Made by a program: the position numbers and the translations under genes. 31,117 bases of DNA. Origin: Phoronis australis (lineage: Eukaryota; Phoronida; Phoronidae). Where the stretch lies: assembly GCA_002633005.1 (NCBI GenBank), contig NMRA01000733.1, positions 33,320 through 64,436 of the forward strand, written 5' to 3'. The notes beneath the pieces are model-generated. The model made no database searches. It saw nothing but the letters and a program-made list of their open reading frames with translations, and was not told the origin of the DNA. This document shows positions 1-10,242 of the stretch, in pieces (position 1 is the stretch's first letter; every line of letters starts with the position of its first letter).

Positions 1-715
1 GCTCCAGGTTTCGCACTAATTTCAATTCATTAACCCCTTCCCTCCTCGAAAAGTGTTATTTTGCGCATATGGGCTCATTGTCTAGTAGCCTGAAATAAGC
101 TCCTAGAAATCCTTGGTAGTAGAAGGTTTGTCAGCTGTTTCAAGTCTAACTTCGTCTCCTGAAGCATTCAGCTGGGTCGTAATCTTCACAACCTTGAGCA
201 TTTTAGCATTTTTAATGTGCATGTTAAGTCCCCCGTTAAGCAAAAGTTTGTATTTGGTCATAACTTCCATACCAAGCTTTGCAGGTATACTAGTTTGATG
301 TTTTCACCCATGTTTCTATGGTCAGTGAATATAAAGGGGGTGAGTAAATCCATAATTTGCATAAATTATGCAAACTGAGGCAGCTTTTATTGAAAATTGT
401 GCACTACAGGTAAATTATGTTGATGTTTGCAGCCATGTTTATGTGGACAGTGAATTTAATGGAGGTACTTTGACAGGGGATACATCTGAAATTTGCATAA
501 AATATCCAAATTCGCCAAATTATCTACCTTTGTACTTGGTAAGGAAGTTATAGGCAAAAACCGAATTTTGCATGACGGCGGCCTTAAATTGCATATTTAA
601 AAAATGGTCAAATTTGTTAAGATTACAATCCAGCTAAAATACTTCAATGGGACCACCTCAACATGAAACAATCAAAAAACTTATACTACTGTACCAAAAA
701 TTTCTAGGTAACCCA
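1..715. other. non-coding stretch with a degenerate ~125-bp repeat
   Basis: No gene is supported here; the short open frames have no splice context or family resemblance. Bases 296-340 and 421-465 are diverged direct copies (both read like TGATGTTT..CCATGTTT..CAGTGAAT), about 125 bases apart. At 356-374 there is a perfect 19-base palindrome, TTTGCATAAATTATGCAAA, overlapping the octamer ATTTGCAT (355-362). The octamer is the classical POU-factor site, but no gene start is seen nearby, so a regulatory role is only a possibility. Confidence 0.4.
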
Positions 716-1000
716 TGGGCGTCCTAAGTGGACTCTATCTTTGACTACTGGGCTATCATGCATGCGCATCAAGAGATGGAGTAGAAATTGGGGAGAGTTG
801 TTACCAGGCTTGGAGAACACCACTTTAGAAGGACACTAAACCGACGGGACATAGCGCTGGAGAAACATGGAGACGCGTGGGTATAATGAGATTAGCTGAC
901 TACCGCCTGAGAAGTCGTTGGAAGTGAGAATAAAAAGAGTGAAGATTTATGGTCGAACTCTTTTTTCATTTGGTGGAGGCACTGCGATCCGATTTCGGTC
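716..1000 (+). mobile_element. possible LTR end with leader (degenerate)
   Basis: The stretch carries a polyadenylation signal (GAATAAAAAG near 930) about 35 bases before ...CTCTTTTTTCA, followed at once by TTTGGTGGAGGCACTGCGAT. A TGG start just after a CA end is the usual layout of an LTR 3' end and primer-binding site. The left LTR end is not defined, no second LTR is seen and no gag or pol is present downstream, so this would be a solo or fragmentary element. The tRNA matching the putative binding site was not identified. Confidence 0.25.
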
Positions 1001-1583
1001 GGTGCACGTTTTTACACGAGGGCTTTTTTGTTGTGATAAAATGCAATGAATTTTGATATCGAAACATCAAAACAAGACAGCATGGTCCAGGCCTTCCCCT
1101 AAAAGGTTACAGGAGTGGATTTATAAGCCTCATCTGGTCTAAGTTCCACACGGCCTGCATGATATCACAACCTTTGTCGTCACAAAAGTCGATTTCGCCC
1201 AGTGTCAACCGTAATATTTTAAGTTAATACAGAAAAATACCTACATATACTACTTGCCTGTAAACCTCGCAAGAAATGCTTCAAATGACAAACTGCACGT
1301 TTTAATGCCTAACTCTTGATTTTATACCAGTTAGAGCGTATCCGTGAATTAGCAATACAATATATTGGCGTAGAGTCTCGAATAATATTACAATCGGTTC
1401 GTTGCATTCATTATTTGATATGTACCTTTGTAATAAACACGATAAAGGAGTGGCCGAATTATTTTGTCGTTGTAGCAGCTGACATGTAAACAGTACAGTA
1501 GATCGTGGGAAGCATTGGGTTAAGTACTTTCAGCAGGGATTGTCGGAAGTTAAAACAATGTACTACCCCGGTCGGTGGTCCTC
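1001..1583. other. non-coding stretch, nothing recognised
   Basis: AT-rich sequence with no supported exon, RNA or clear repeat on either strand. Confidence 0.4.
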
Positions 1584-1652
1584 TTAGACTGACGTAATGG
1601 TTAGGGTTCGGGATACGGTTGCAAGTTCTCGACAAACGTCAGTAACCATCAA
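1584..1652 (-). CDS. candidate terminal exon of unidentified minus-strand gene
   Basis: On the minus strand a strong acceptor (CTTTTTTCTCAG) precedes a frame of 22 codons, beginning LMVTDVCRELATVS, that ends in TAA at 1586-1584. The acceptor is in phase 0, matching the phase-0 end of the exon at 3827-3719, so it could be the last exon of the same gene after a ~2-kb intron. The piece is short and I do not recognise the protein. The intron would have to span several repeats. Treat it as a suggestion. Confidence 0.25.
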   Translation of the reverse strand: MMVTDVCRELATVSRTLTITSV

Positions 1653-1901
1653 CTGAGAAAAAAGCAAGTAACAAAACAAATCTATCGTACGTCCTACGAG
1701 CTTTCTAAAAATCCACTTTTTGCACAATGCTTCATCATTAACACTATTCAAATGTATCCACACTACATATACCTCCAGTATCTCTTACTCTCAGAAAACC
1801 TCGTCAAGTAAGTGAAATACAATGCCAGGTTTAGTATTCTGTCTTGAAATGTGTCGGATTGTTAAAATCGATTCGTACGCATTCCGGAGCATAGATTTCT
1901 G

Positions 1902-2341
1902 GGGCCGGTTGCATGAAACAATGCAAATAGGGACTCAACTAAGTTCCCTAAATATTTTTCGTATTTGTTTCGTTCTCTAGGCACAGATGTAACATTTTCA
2001 TATAATTTTATCTTTATTACGAGCTCTTTGTTTGGCCAATGGCATTTTCTAATAATATAACTAAAAACTGAGCCTTTAGTTCAATCAAAATAATTAGGGA
2101 CTTAGTGCTTAAGTTGGGGGCGTTGTATGAAAAGATCCCTACTTATTTTCAATAATACATGTATTAATAATTCAATGTAGAGTTCACTCTCGATTTGTAT
2201 CAAAGCCAAAAACTGACATAGTAATGATACTCGAACACCATAAGATAGGACAATCAGAGTTTTCACAAGCCCGCATATACGCAGAAGATTTAGGCAACTT
2301 AGCTGTGTCCCTATTTGGGACTGTTTCATGAGACCGGGCAC
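1902..2341. mobile_element. MITE-like element with ~60-bp terminal inverted repeats
   Basis: The left end (1902-1966, GGCCGGTTGCATGAAACA..) is an inverted copy of the right end (about 2275-2341, reading CCCGGTCTCATGAAACAG on the other strand). Both continue through AATAGGGAC and CTAAAT. The ~440-base size and lack of coding potential fit a non-autonomous DNA transposon. Superfamily and target duplication were not resolved. It contains the related arm listed at 2115-2207. Confidence 0.6.
2115..2207 (+). repeat. inverted-repeat arm (pair with 4127-4212)
   Basis: The stretch starts GGGCGTTGTATGAAAAGATC and runs to ..TCGATTTGTATCAA. It matches the minus strand of 4127-4212, where GGGCGTTGCATGAAAAGATC is followed by the same ..CTACTTATTTTCAATAAT text and ..TCGATTTGTATCAA. 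The start resembles the ends of the element at 1902-2341, so these are probably relatives of one MITE family. The sequences outside the two arms (TAAGTTGG on the left, TTAATTGG on the right) are similar, which could be a worn 8-bp target duplication. Confidence 0.55.
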
Positions 2342-2985
2342 AGGGATATGGTCAATCGAAATCACAATTCAGAAAGTGCTACGCGAGCGATCGTCTGCTT
2401 GAAGCCCGGCCGGCAGTTAATTTTGGATAGATATGCCATGTCACTCGAATATTTGATTAACTGGGCTCATGGATTCTTGAAATATTACTGAAATCAGTTC
2501 TTCTGATTTTATATATAAGGCTAGACATCGTACTATAGGCTGGATCTTCTGGCGCTGGTTAGGATGGCCGCAATATACATTTACATGTATCTCAGAATCC
2601 TTTGTGTACGTGACGTCTCTCGCTATCCATAAAATGGCCATAGCAAATGCCTCACTGTCATGTTCCATTTCGCTTTTAAATTACGTAGTTTTAAGGTCAA
2701 AGTCCTTGGTGGGGACCCATTCTACAGGAGGGATGTTGGCCAAAACCCCGAGCCAATAAGAGACACATACCCCCCGTGCCAGAAAAATAAAGGGTATGGA
2801 ACCATACCTGTATTGTGACTGAACCCTGAGACGTATGACTGCGCTAAACCCTTAGTCATAAGAAAATCTCGAATAACCCGAGAACGTTAGTTCGGAGGCA
2901 GAAACTTTCTCGGATTTTGGTAACGCATGACGAGTTCTAATTACATTGGAAATTTCAGATAAATTATAGTCAGCGGACGCGAGAA
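2342..2985. other. non-coding stretch, nothing recognised
   Basis: A 75-codon open frame on the minus strand (2668-2441) has no splice signals or family resemblance that I can support. No RNA or repeat is evident. Confidence 0.35.
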
Positions 2986-3420
2986 GCTTATTGTCTGATA
3001 AGCTCACGTACATAATCCAACAATTATGTTGTACACCTCCCCTGACGCTAACCGATATTTAAAAATACTATGTGCAAACGACTTTCGACAAATGTCGTGA
3101 AGCAGATGTGTTTTGCAAGAAATACTGTCTACAAAAAATTTCGAATGGGGAAAAACGGTTGACTTTCCGAGAAATTAGACTTAAATTTCACCCTGTTGAT
3201 TCATTTGTTTGACTGCAAGCTCCGCCCAGCTTAACCACAGTATTGGGTACCAACACAAAAGGCTTGCTTGACAAGTTTAATAATGGAGCATGATTCTAGA
3301 TTAGATCGTGATATGATTGGAAATTTCTTGATTTTTACACTCCATGGAATGGTATGTAATGAGGCGCGTTGTTTACAACATAATTGCTGGATTACGTGAG
3401 CTTATCAGATCAAGGCAGAC
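2986..3420. mobile_element. MITE-like inverted-repeat element
   Basis: Arms at about 2986-3036 and 3370-3420 are inverted copies. The minus strand of the left arm and the plus strand of the right arm share ACAACATAATTG, TGGATTA and CGTGAGCTTATCAGA, with a small indel. The arms are ~50 bases and the whole is ~435 bases, with no coding capacity. This fits a non-autonomous DNA transposon. Confidence 0.55.
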
Positions 3421-3718
3421 AATTAATACGAGGGCTGGACTATGTAAAAATTGGTTTGGCACTGTCAAACACATAACGACCCGGATGTACATGTATCCCG
3501 CCTGGCCGACCAGTCGGCGGGTTGGGCAACTCATACCACAGCGCGCGCGCGTATAACGACATTTCAGGAAGTAACAAACAACCAAGCAAGCGAACTCTTA
3601 TGCTATGATAGAGTAAGGTACTAATCGTCGAATTTTTATCCAAACAAGTAATAAACACGGAAAATTTAACCATTAGAGAATCCTCAAAATTGTACTTTGA
3701 ATCATTTAATACTTGTAC

Positions 3719-3827
3719 CTGCTGATGCTGATGCTGTTGTTCACATTCACCTGACGCCGTCTTCCAGTTATCTTTCTTGTTCACTGGCTTCCATTCAACA
3801 TCTAACACTGCACCATTCAAGCATAAA
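3719..3827 (-). CDS. internal exon, unidentified gene
   Basis: On the minus strand ACCTTGACAG precedes 109 bases with one open frame, followed by the donor GTACAAGT. After one base completing a split codon it encodes 36 residues, starting LCLNGAVLDVEWKPVNKK and ending in a Gln/His run (EQQHQHQQ). The leading phase (one base) fits the end of the exon at 4532-4397, which stops two bases into a codon (AG+T gives Ser). The exon ends in phase 0. I do not recognise the family. Confidence 0.5.
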
Positions 3828-4126
3828 CTGTCAAGGTATGAAAACCTGTTTATTATAGGTGTAACGGGTTATTAAGTATACCTGCCCATCAGTGCACTCA
3901 TCAGGTTACACCCAACAAGCGAGAAAGACGGAAGTTATCCATACCACGTTTTCAGTGCTTGTTCAATTTCGACCTGCCCGTAATCACACTCGCAGTTACA
4001 CGACCGAGACTTCCCTCGTGTTTTACGAATCTTCCTCACGCTTAACGCTGTTGCTGTTTCATTTTGCTTGCGTCAGCCAAAGAGGGGGGCCCCCCAAATC
4101 CTACTATGATACTAAGTCAATTTTTG

Positions 4127-4212
4127 GTGTTGATACAAATCGAGAGTGAACCCTACGTCGAATTCTGCATATTATTGAAAATAAGTAGGGATCTTTTCAT
4201 GCAACGCCCTTA
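4127..4212 (-). repeat. inverted-repeat arm (pair with 2115-2207)
   Basis: This is the opposite-orientation copy of the 2115-2207 arm. If the two belong together they bound ~2.1 kb; if not, they are separate members of one MITE family. The right TIR of the 1902-2341 element lies between them, which argues against simple nesting. Confidence 0.5.
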
Positions 4213-4396
4213 ATTGGTGTTCTTCTCAAATTACCTAGCCAAATGTTGCACATGAAAAGTGTGAAACCTGTGAGAATGCAATATGTAGGTCTTCCGTTGG
4301 AAAAGTACTCAGGCGTCTAGAAAAATTTGTTAGACGACAAGACAGTCAAAAAAGAAAATAAAATAAAATGAAGTCGTGTCAAAGAAAATATGTTAC

Positions 4397-4532
4397 CTGA
4401 GAAAGGAATCATTCCAAAACCTTGTCGCCAGAGAGCCCTGACTTGAAGCTCTGCTCAGTGATCCAAAGTTACTTTCTAGATTGGCCTCAGTAGAGATGTG
4501 AAAACTGGGACAGTTTGATATAGGTGTTGTGA
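4397..4532 (-). CDS. internal exon, unidentified gene
   Basis: The minus strand reads CTCTCTCTTCCTCAG (a strong pyrimidine-rich acceptor), then 136 bases open in one frame, then the donor GTAACATA. The frame is TC + 44 codons + AG. The product is Ser-rich with phrases ISTEANLESNFGSLSRASS and SLATRFWNDSF, typical of a low-complexity linker in a larger protein. Phase and spacing (~570-base intron) join it to the exon at 3827-3719. Upstream exons were not located, and a candidate near 6075-6019 is listed separately. Family unknown. Confidence 0.5.
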
Positions 4533-4859
4533 CTGAGGAAGAGAGAGTCCACGGTATAACATCAACAAGGATATGACATTAAAGATACATTTAAAACTGA
4601 ACATTTGCTCTCGAGTTGGTTAAAACAACACAATGTATGGGTCCCCAAATACTCTGACCAATCTGCTAATCCACAACTGCATGAACAGCTGAGCGGGATT
4701 AAAGTACTTTAGCATGCTGCCGAAATTAAGCTTTGTTGCTACCGACAGAAGAAGCCTAAATTTGTCCAGCCATCGAACTTGGGCCAGTAGACTGAGTTGG
4801 TGTGGCCGCATGGTGAAGGTAGTGAGCATGGTATTTTTTTTGTTTGACAATGAGATTTA

Positions 4860-5288
4860 GGCGTCCGCGACGCAAACGAGATCCAGTCGCTCAATAACTT
4901 TTTTCACTCGCGAAATTTAGCGAGCTGATCAGGTAGGCCCTATGGCACGTGTCGGATTTAAAAAGAGGTCACAAACTCGTTCTACCCGGCGTCCGACGTC
5001 CGCAGCTCAGTTTATTCTTTGAAAGGAAAACCTGTTAGTGTCAAGTCTCACATGCATATATCACTCTACAAATGGTGCACTTAAAAATTGCTAAATTTAG
5101 TAATGAAGACGGAGAGAATCATCGGATCATGAAAATAGTAATTTTGAACCTTGAGTTCATATTGCATGTCTTTGAGACAGCTCAGCAACTCAGTTTAGTT
5201 TGCCCCGAGTAGTCAAATCCCGTCGGACCGGCTCACATCACGTCGCACGTGTAAAAAGTTGAGCGACTGGGTCGCGTTTGCGTCCGCC
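4860..5288. mobile_element. MITE-like inverted-repeat element
   Basis: Arms at about 4860-4911 and 5241-5288 are inverted copies sharing GACGCAAACG, CCAGTCGCTCAA and CTTTTT. With ~50-base arms and a ~430-base total it looks like the element at 2986-3420 in architecture, but the sequence differs. No coding capacity is seen. Confidence 0.5.
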
Positions 5289-6018
5289 ACACCATTTTTC
5301 AGTGTTGCCTCTAAATTAAGTGATCCGGCCAGGGTAGGCCTATTTATACTGTCTGACCAATGTATTGCTTCAAAAGTCTTTGCAACTGTGTAGGTGATCG
5401 GCTGATTTTTCGACATTCTTGATTCTGGAAGTTTGTTTATCAATGTTTTTATCATTGCCATTCGATAACCTATTTCTGTTTAAAAGATCTCATCCTTCAC
5501 GTGACTTTTAATGACATTTGTAAGAGATTTTGTAAAGTGTTGACACTCGACACAGTAGCTTTGGTGGCAGTTTTTTTTGGAACTCAGTAAGAGGCGACGC
5601 TTCAAAAATCAGTGCAAAGTTCACAACTTCACACTTCTGAATCTGTGAAGGCATCATTTCGCCAAAACGACGATGTAATCAGGCCTTTTACTCGCACAAA
5701 ACCAGTCTTATAATACTCCTTACCGACAGAATTCCATTCACGTTGAGGCAATGTGTACATGTGCTATTTTTGAATTTGTTATTTTAGGGCATTGCCGTGA
5801 CACCCAGTGGAGGCAATTAAAATGTCAATGTTCAGGTTCCGCGGCGGATAGTGGTTCCCCTTCCGTTCGTGGGTTTGATGCCATCGCTGTATAACTTGCC
5901 CTTGGAAGTTTTTACTGAACTTCGCCAATTAAATGAATTGCCAAACAAGTAGGCCTAAACAAGGCCTTTCAGTTTGTTTCAAATCCAATGCATTAAAAAG
6001 GTACTTTAATTAATTAGC
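5289..6018. other. non-coding stretch, nothing recognised
   Basis: No exon pair, RNA or clear repeat could be supported on either strand. Confidence 0.35.
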
Positions 6019-6075
6019 TAAGATTTCTTTTAATTTCCATAAGCTGTTGCATTGCTGGCAATTGAGCATGTAACT
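6019..6075 (-). CDS. weak candidate exon
   Basis: The minus strand has a good acceptor (CACCTTTTCTTCAG) followed by LHAQLPAMQQLMEIKRNLS and then an in-frame TAA. It could be the terminal exon of an upstream minus-strand gene, or chance. It does not fit as an upstream exon of the 4532-4397 gene unless an earlier donor is used. Low confidence. Confidence 0.15.
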
Positions 6076-6239
6076 GAAGAAAAGGTGAAGCCAAGGAAGC
6101 TGTTGCCGCTTTGTTCACTGAGTTTCAACGCATACTTGTCCCTCGAACCCCCAAGTCCAGGCTGGCCCAAATCACCACCTCGGGATCGCAGCTCAGTGTT
6201 CGCGGCGAATAACCAGTGGCTACTAAACATAGGTACTTG

Positions 6240-7740
6240 ATTACCTTGGTGCCTCCCGTGCTGGCTTTAGTTGCAGCACTACCTTACGTCGCTTACTTGA
6301 AAACTGGCGTAAAGCCCAAGATGAACAAAAATACACTGCAGCAGTACTCATGGATCTTTCTAAAGCTTTCGACTGCCTCCCTCACTCACTTTTGATCTCC
6401 AAACTTAAAGCTTACAAATTTGATAATAATGCCGTAGCCCTTCTTGGGAATTATCTCTCCAACAGGAAACAACAAGTGAAACTAGGCCAACACTCAAGTG
6501 AACGGGGCCATGTATACAAGGGAATACCTCAATGATCCATCCTGGGACCCCTTCTCTTTAATATTTTCATCAATGACATCTTCTTTGTGAAAAAAATCTA
6601 CACTGGTCAACTACGCAGATGACAACACTCTCTCCTTCTCCGACAACAACCCACCCTTCGTTACTGAAACCCTATGACAAGATTGTGAATCACTCATCGC
6701 AACTGGTTCGCTGTAAATGGCATGCAAGCAAATCCTGACAAATTCCAAGCAATCTGCAAAGGGAAAAAGGAAATGTACACATTCTGTAAAACCCTCTCCA
6801 TTGGAAATTGCAAAATACCTTGTGAGCCGAAAGTTAAACTTCTAGGAATAGCCATTAATACCAACCTAATTTTGACTCCCATATTTCGAACATTTGCAGA
6901 AGAGACTTACAACAAATAAAGGTTCTAAGAAGAATTGGACACCATCAATACGAAAAAGGGTAGACTTGCCATTTTTCACTCCTTAGTCCTTTCAAATTTC
7001 AACGACTACCCCCTCTCAAGGCATTTGTGCTCGAAAGAAAATACAATCAAACTAGAAAAACTTCAGCTCAGAGCCCTACGGTTTTTTACAATGACGTCAT
7101 TAGCACGCACGACCAAGCTAGTTAACAAACCACCCCTTCATCTACACAGACTTCGACTTATTGCAATAGAATTTAAAATCCTTCATGGTGAATCACTCAA
7201 GGCACTTTCTTCACTTAATTGTAAAGAAGCAAGAAAACAGTTACTCCTTTCGCTACGAGCAACCTTCTATCTTTTCCTCAAGTTAAATCTGTTAAGTGGA
7301 AAACAATCTTTTCGCTTCCAGGCTGCTCGGGTCTGGAACAGTCTACCGAATCTGTTGCGCACAACAGAGTCTTTCACCATTTTCCGTGGACTGATTCGGA
7401 CCTGGACTGGCTCTAAATGCAGCTGTTATCTTTGTAAACACTCCAGGTTATGCAGTAATTAGTGTATACACTCGTTTCTTTTATGATTTATCTAGATTAT
7501 AGCATTTACACGTGTACCCATTATTGTTTATGCTCATTTGACCCTAACTACTATATAGTTTAGCGATAACGACAACTTTACTTTTATTTACAATTATATC
7601 TCTGTGTTATTCTCCGCCTCTAGCTTAAGTTCCATGCTTTCTGAATGTCGTAAAAATAGCCCAACTGGCTAATGTTAATCTGTTCTCCGAACGACGTTAA
7701 ATAAAGCTTCTATAGTTGAATCTTCAATCAATCAATCAAT
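6240..7740 (+). mobile_element. 5'-truncated, dead non-LTR retrotransposon (LINE)
   Basis: Only the 3' half of a LINE is present: the middle of the reverse transcriptase, the C-terminal region (through 7462), and a 3' end with AATAAAGC at ~7698 followed by an (AATC)n tail at ~7724-7741. The upstream edge near 6240 is abrupt, as expected from 5' truncation during target-primed reverse transcription. Several stops and frameshifts show that it is inactive. The CR1/Jockey-like group is likely from the RT phrasing, but was not proven. Confidence 0.85.
6246..7462 (+). pseudogene. LINE reverse transcriptase remnant
   Basis: From about 6255 the frame reads RAGFSCSTTL..., then MDLSKAFDCLPHSLL (from 6350), the conserved first catalytic-aspartate region of LINE reverse transcriptases. 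At 6533-6535 a TGA replaces the glycine codon in the PQG-SILGPLLFN motif, and the reading continues in the same frame after it. The catalytic YADD box is at 6612-6623 in another frame. The GMQANPDKFQA motif follows from 6718, and the C-terminal part runs 6935-7462, ending SRLCSN before TAG. At least one nonsense change and two or more frame changes break the gene. It encodes no endonuclease domain, having lost its 5' half. Confidence 0.85.
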
Positions 7741-7980
7741 CTATTTATTTATAGTCAGTTTGACAAAACAGACAAACACTAGCCGAAGGCTAATATCACC
7801 GACTGTGAATAATAACATAAAAAGCATAAATAATAAAATAATGAACAATAAAATAATGATAAAACAAAGCATATAACAAGATGAGAAAAACACAAGATAT
7901 CATGAAAGTATGGCATGCACACACATACACAAACACACCAGATTTAATCTTGAATCTTGAATCTTGAATCTTACGATATC
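7741..7980 (-). repeat. AT-rich repeat with (TTGAATC)n, possible second LINE tail
   Basis: On the minus strand the sequence ends ..AAACTGACTATAAATAAATAG and then joins the same ATTG tetramer tract that closes the LINE to the left. This suggests a second retroelement tail facing it. The right part (7946-7973) is a TCTTGAA heptamer array of about four units. No coding sequence is seen. Confidence 0.4.
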
Positions 7981-9104
7981 TATGGTTATAACTCATATAA
8001 CGAGCTCGGGAGTGTCACGTGACTCAATTTGTTTAAGTAAGTAAGTATTAATTTTTTGTTATAGTGACACGTGTTTAAATGAATTTAAACAATGAATACG
8101 TTACAAAGACTAGGAACACCCAGCCCTCCACGGGGCTTATAAGTCACTTAAGATACATGATACAAAAAAGAAAAGACAAGTGTACACGCATTGCAAGAGG
8201 ACCAGAAAGAGAAGGCCGAGATAAAAGTGATCATAAATAAATATAATATTTTCTTATTTCAAAAATATTTTTGATGAAAACTGAAGATTTTCTAATAACA
8301 TCTTTTTGCATGATTGTAATTAAATTACTTTCAAAGCTTTCTTACTGCCCGCTGCGTGATCCTCTTGGCCTTGGGAACTCGGCCGAAGGTACACTGCAGT
8401 CATTGGTCTTTGACTCGGTTAAAACTTGAATGCTCCTTTGTTGGTAATGTTCTGTGCTGTTTTATAGTTGTGGTCGAAGTTTTTACCATGAGAACAAGAA
8501 TTCGTTATCAATGTTTAATAGTTATTATTGGTTTTCCAAGAAGATAATTTATGGATATTAACATTAGGTGTGTATTTTTATGTTGCTTTCCGTATATTAG
8601 TGGGTGGCTGCTGTTCAATTCTGCTCGGTAGAGACACGCGTAATCAAATGATTTGTCCAGGCTTCAGTTTGTTAAAGGCGCACTGAGAAAGTGACGGTGT
8701 TGGTAGGGCGAAGTAAAGGTGAGATGTGATTTGCATGGCAGGTACTGGTCGAATGGAGTGCTATCTGACTTGAAGAACGAGTTTCACCCACTAGTTGATC
8801 AGTATGCTTGTTGTGTTGCGGTTGTTTAATTTAAAATTTCAGTCAAAATCAACCGGGGTTTGTTGGGGTCCCATCCGAGTTCGGATAAGTCGGACTAGGA
8901 ATCTACAAGGACTAGTGACTCTAGTCGCAAAACCCGGTAAACTAACCCAGAATCCAACATTTTTGAGTATTGGCTACCGCCACCCATGCCCATAGCTATG
9001 CAGTGCACCGCCTGGCCTCATAGAATTAGAGGGTGATGCTCCTACTAGTCATAGTACTCTGGGGCCTCTGGGCGCTTCACACTAGGAGTAGGACGGTAGC
9101 TTTT
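7981..9104. other. intergenic stretch without recognisable gene
   Basis: No supported exon or RNA. Two E-box-like TCACGTGA / GACACGTG sites lie at about 8014-8022 and 8065-8072. Otherwise this is unremarkable AT-rich sequence with short open frames only. Confidence 0.35.
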
Positions 9105-9190
9105 GCCTGGGCGAATTATTCCTCACACTGATTGAACTATCAAAGTCACGTTTCTGTAAACACCTTTTGCGTATAGAGGAATGCCGGTTG
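9105..9190. repeat. single TIR-like copy of the foldback family
   Basis: The run GGGCGAATTATTCC..AAAGTCACGTTTCTGTAAACACCTTTTGC matches the inverted arms of the foldback element at 27769-29225 (for example AAAGTCACGTTGCTGTAAACACCTTTTGC on the minus strand near 29180). A third related copy begins at ~30101. No inverted partner is seen nearby, so this looks like a lone end. Confidence 0.5.
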
Positions 9191-9479
9191 GTCTTGGTGA
9201 TTTTTAAGTACACTGCAGGGATATTTTTGACCACGTTTGAACCTGTGCCTTTTGACTTGTGCGCACTTGGCAAGTGACTTAGAGAACAGGCGCGCCTCCT
9301 GGCTGTAGATCTCAGTACTAGCGTCCTGGAATTTGTCCTCAGCAACGTTCTACTTGTACCCTGAATCCACCACCACCAGGCCGGCACCCTCTCCATATGC
9401 AACTCAGAACAAATATTTACATCTCAGGGTTATTCGTGGAATTTTCCTTAGTTGGGTGCCAGTGTAGTGAAAAATCAGC

Positions 9480-9550
9480 TAGTCAAAGTTTCGAACTCGG
9501 TACCTCTTGCTTCAGTGCCAAGCACCCAAACCAGTTGACCAAAGAGCAGG
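9480..9550 (-). repeat. tRNA-derived SINE head (haplotype A)
   Basis: On the minus strand a box-A-like TGGTCAACTGG (9541-9531) and a box-B-like GAGTTCGAAAC (about 9498-9488) are separated as in a tRNA gene. The intervening and flanking parts do not form a clean cloverleaf, so this is a tRNA-derived SINE or pseudogene, not a working tRNA. The same sequence recurs at 10341-10411, which is the other haplotype and not a second insertion. Confidence 0.5.
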
Positions 9551-9815
9551 TGTGACATCGAGTAATCGATGTGACATTCTGAAAGTTGGCTATAGTATCC
9601 ATGATGTGGAGACGGCATAGGATACAGACAAAACCCAATCTTATGTAGTTTTTGGTATTAGATATCATACAACATGGGCAAGCAGCAATTTATGGACAAT
9701 TCTTTTGATTGGTTTTATTATAATAGTATGTGTTCAATGAAATATTAGCCTACAATTGCCTACAGTATATACTACATTTCGAGTTCAGGGGCATTAGCCG
9801 ATATGCCAAATATTT

Positions 9816-9820
9816 GACCA
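9816..9820. repeat. left target-site duplication GACCA
   Basis: GACCA immediately precedes the left LTR and recurs immediately after the right LTR (13233-13237). The other haplotype has a single GACCA at the same point (10666-10670), proving that the site was duplicated on insertion. Confidence 0.9.
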
Positions 9821-9988
9821 TGTTGTGTTCGTAGAACCAGTGAAACAACACAGATGAGAGTAAATTATAATACGTCTATTCACTTGGAGAACTAATACAA
9901 GAAGGGGATGAGCACGTGGCTTGTGGGCATAAATACCACGTGACTATATTCTAAGGAAAACCACAAGTAGCATTGCCAATACACAACA
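9821..9988 (-). mobile_element. LTR (3' LTR of minus-strand element)
   Basis: This 168-base LTR starts TGTTGTG and ends CACAACA, with the usual TG..CA ends. It differs from the LTR at 13065-13232 at one visible position (AGTGAAAC versus AGTAAAAC). Element orientation is minus, as shown by the purine tract beside it and the primer-binding site beside the other LTR. It contains two CACGTG E-boxes. Confidence 0.9.
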
Positions 9989-10001
9989 TCCCTCTACCCT
10001 T
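9989..10001 (-). other. polypurine tract of LTR retrotransposon
   Basis: On the minus strand AAGGGTAGAGGGA directly abuts the 3' LTR. This is the expected position and composition of the primer for plus-strand DNA synthesis in LTR retrotransposons. Confidence 0.75.
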
Positions 10002-10196
10002 AGCTGACTACTGCAAACGTAAATAAACATGGAGGAACACTTCAAACTAAACACAAACATGCATGTAACACACTGTCAGCAGTCTTGTTTGTAAAACGAT
10101 ACTAAGTGTCCAGTCATAACTAAAACGATGTATTACACTGCTGTTTGCTGTAAGGTGATCCTACTGATGACTGAAGCTAGTTATAATAAGTAGTAA
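10002..10196 (-). other. 3' untranslated part of the LTR retrotransposon
   Basis: Non-coding sequence between the pol stop codon and the polypurine tract. Confidence 0.6.
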
Positions 10197-10241
10197 TTAA
10201 AAGTTCAGCCTGTCTGGTTGGATTGATTTCCTTCCGGAACG
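10197..10241 (-). CDS. C-terminal end of LTR-retrotransposon pol (integrase tail), cut by assembly gap
   Basis: The minus strand reads 14 codons from the N at 10242, ending with PDRLNF and a TAA stop. A basic stretch followed by PDRL near the stop is a common ending of Ty3/Gypsy integrase. Everything upstream (gag, protease, RT, RNase H, most of integrase) is absent because the contig ends at the N. The call rests on a short stretch plus position, so it is moderately sure. Confidence 0.6.
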   Translation of the reverse strand, partial: RSGRKSIQPDRLNF

Positions 10242-10242
10242 N
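10242..10242. other. single-N contig join
   Basis: One N marks a join between the retrotransposon interior and an unrelated block that starts mid-way through a copy of 9382 onward. It is the left edge of the misplaced haplotype block. Confidence 0.8.

Noticed and set aside
2441-2668. 75-codon minus-strand frame as an exon of the orphan gene
   Set aside because: No acceptor or donor in compatible phase was found at its edges, and it lies among MITE-like repeats.
7946-7973. CRISPR-like or telomere-like short array
   Set aside because: It is a simple TCTTGAA microsatellite next to a retroelement tail in an animal genome; no spacers.
9082-9402. Minus-strand open frames of 70-106 codons, one reading like VAEDKFQDASTEIYSQEARL
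   Set aside because: Two frames are open over the same stretch and the end runs into the foldback-family repeat; no family match or convincing splice sites.
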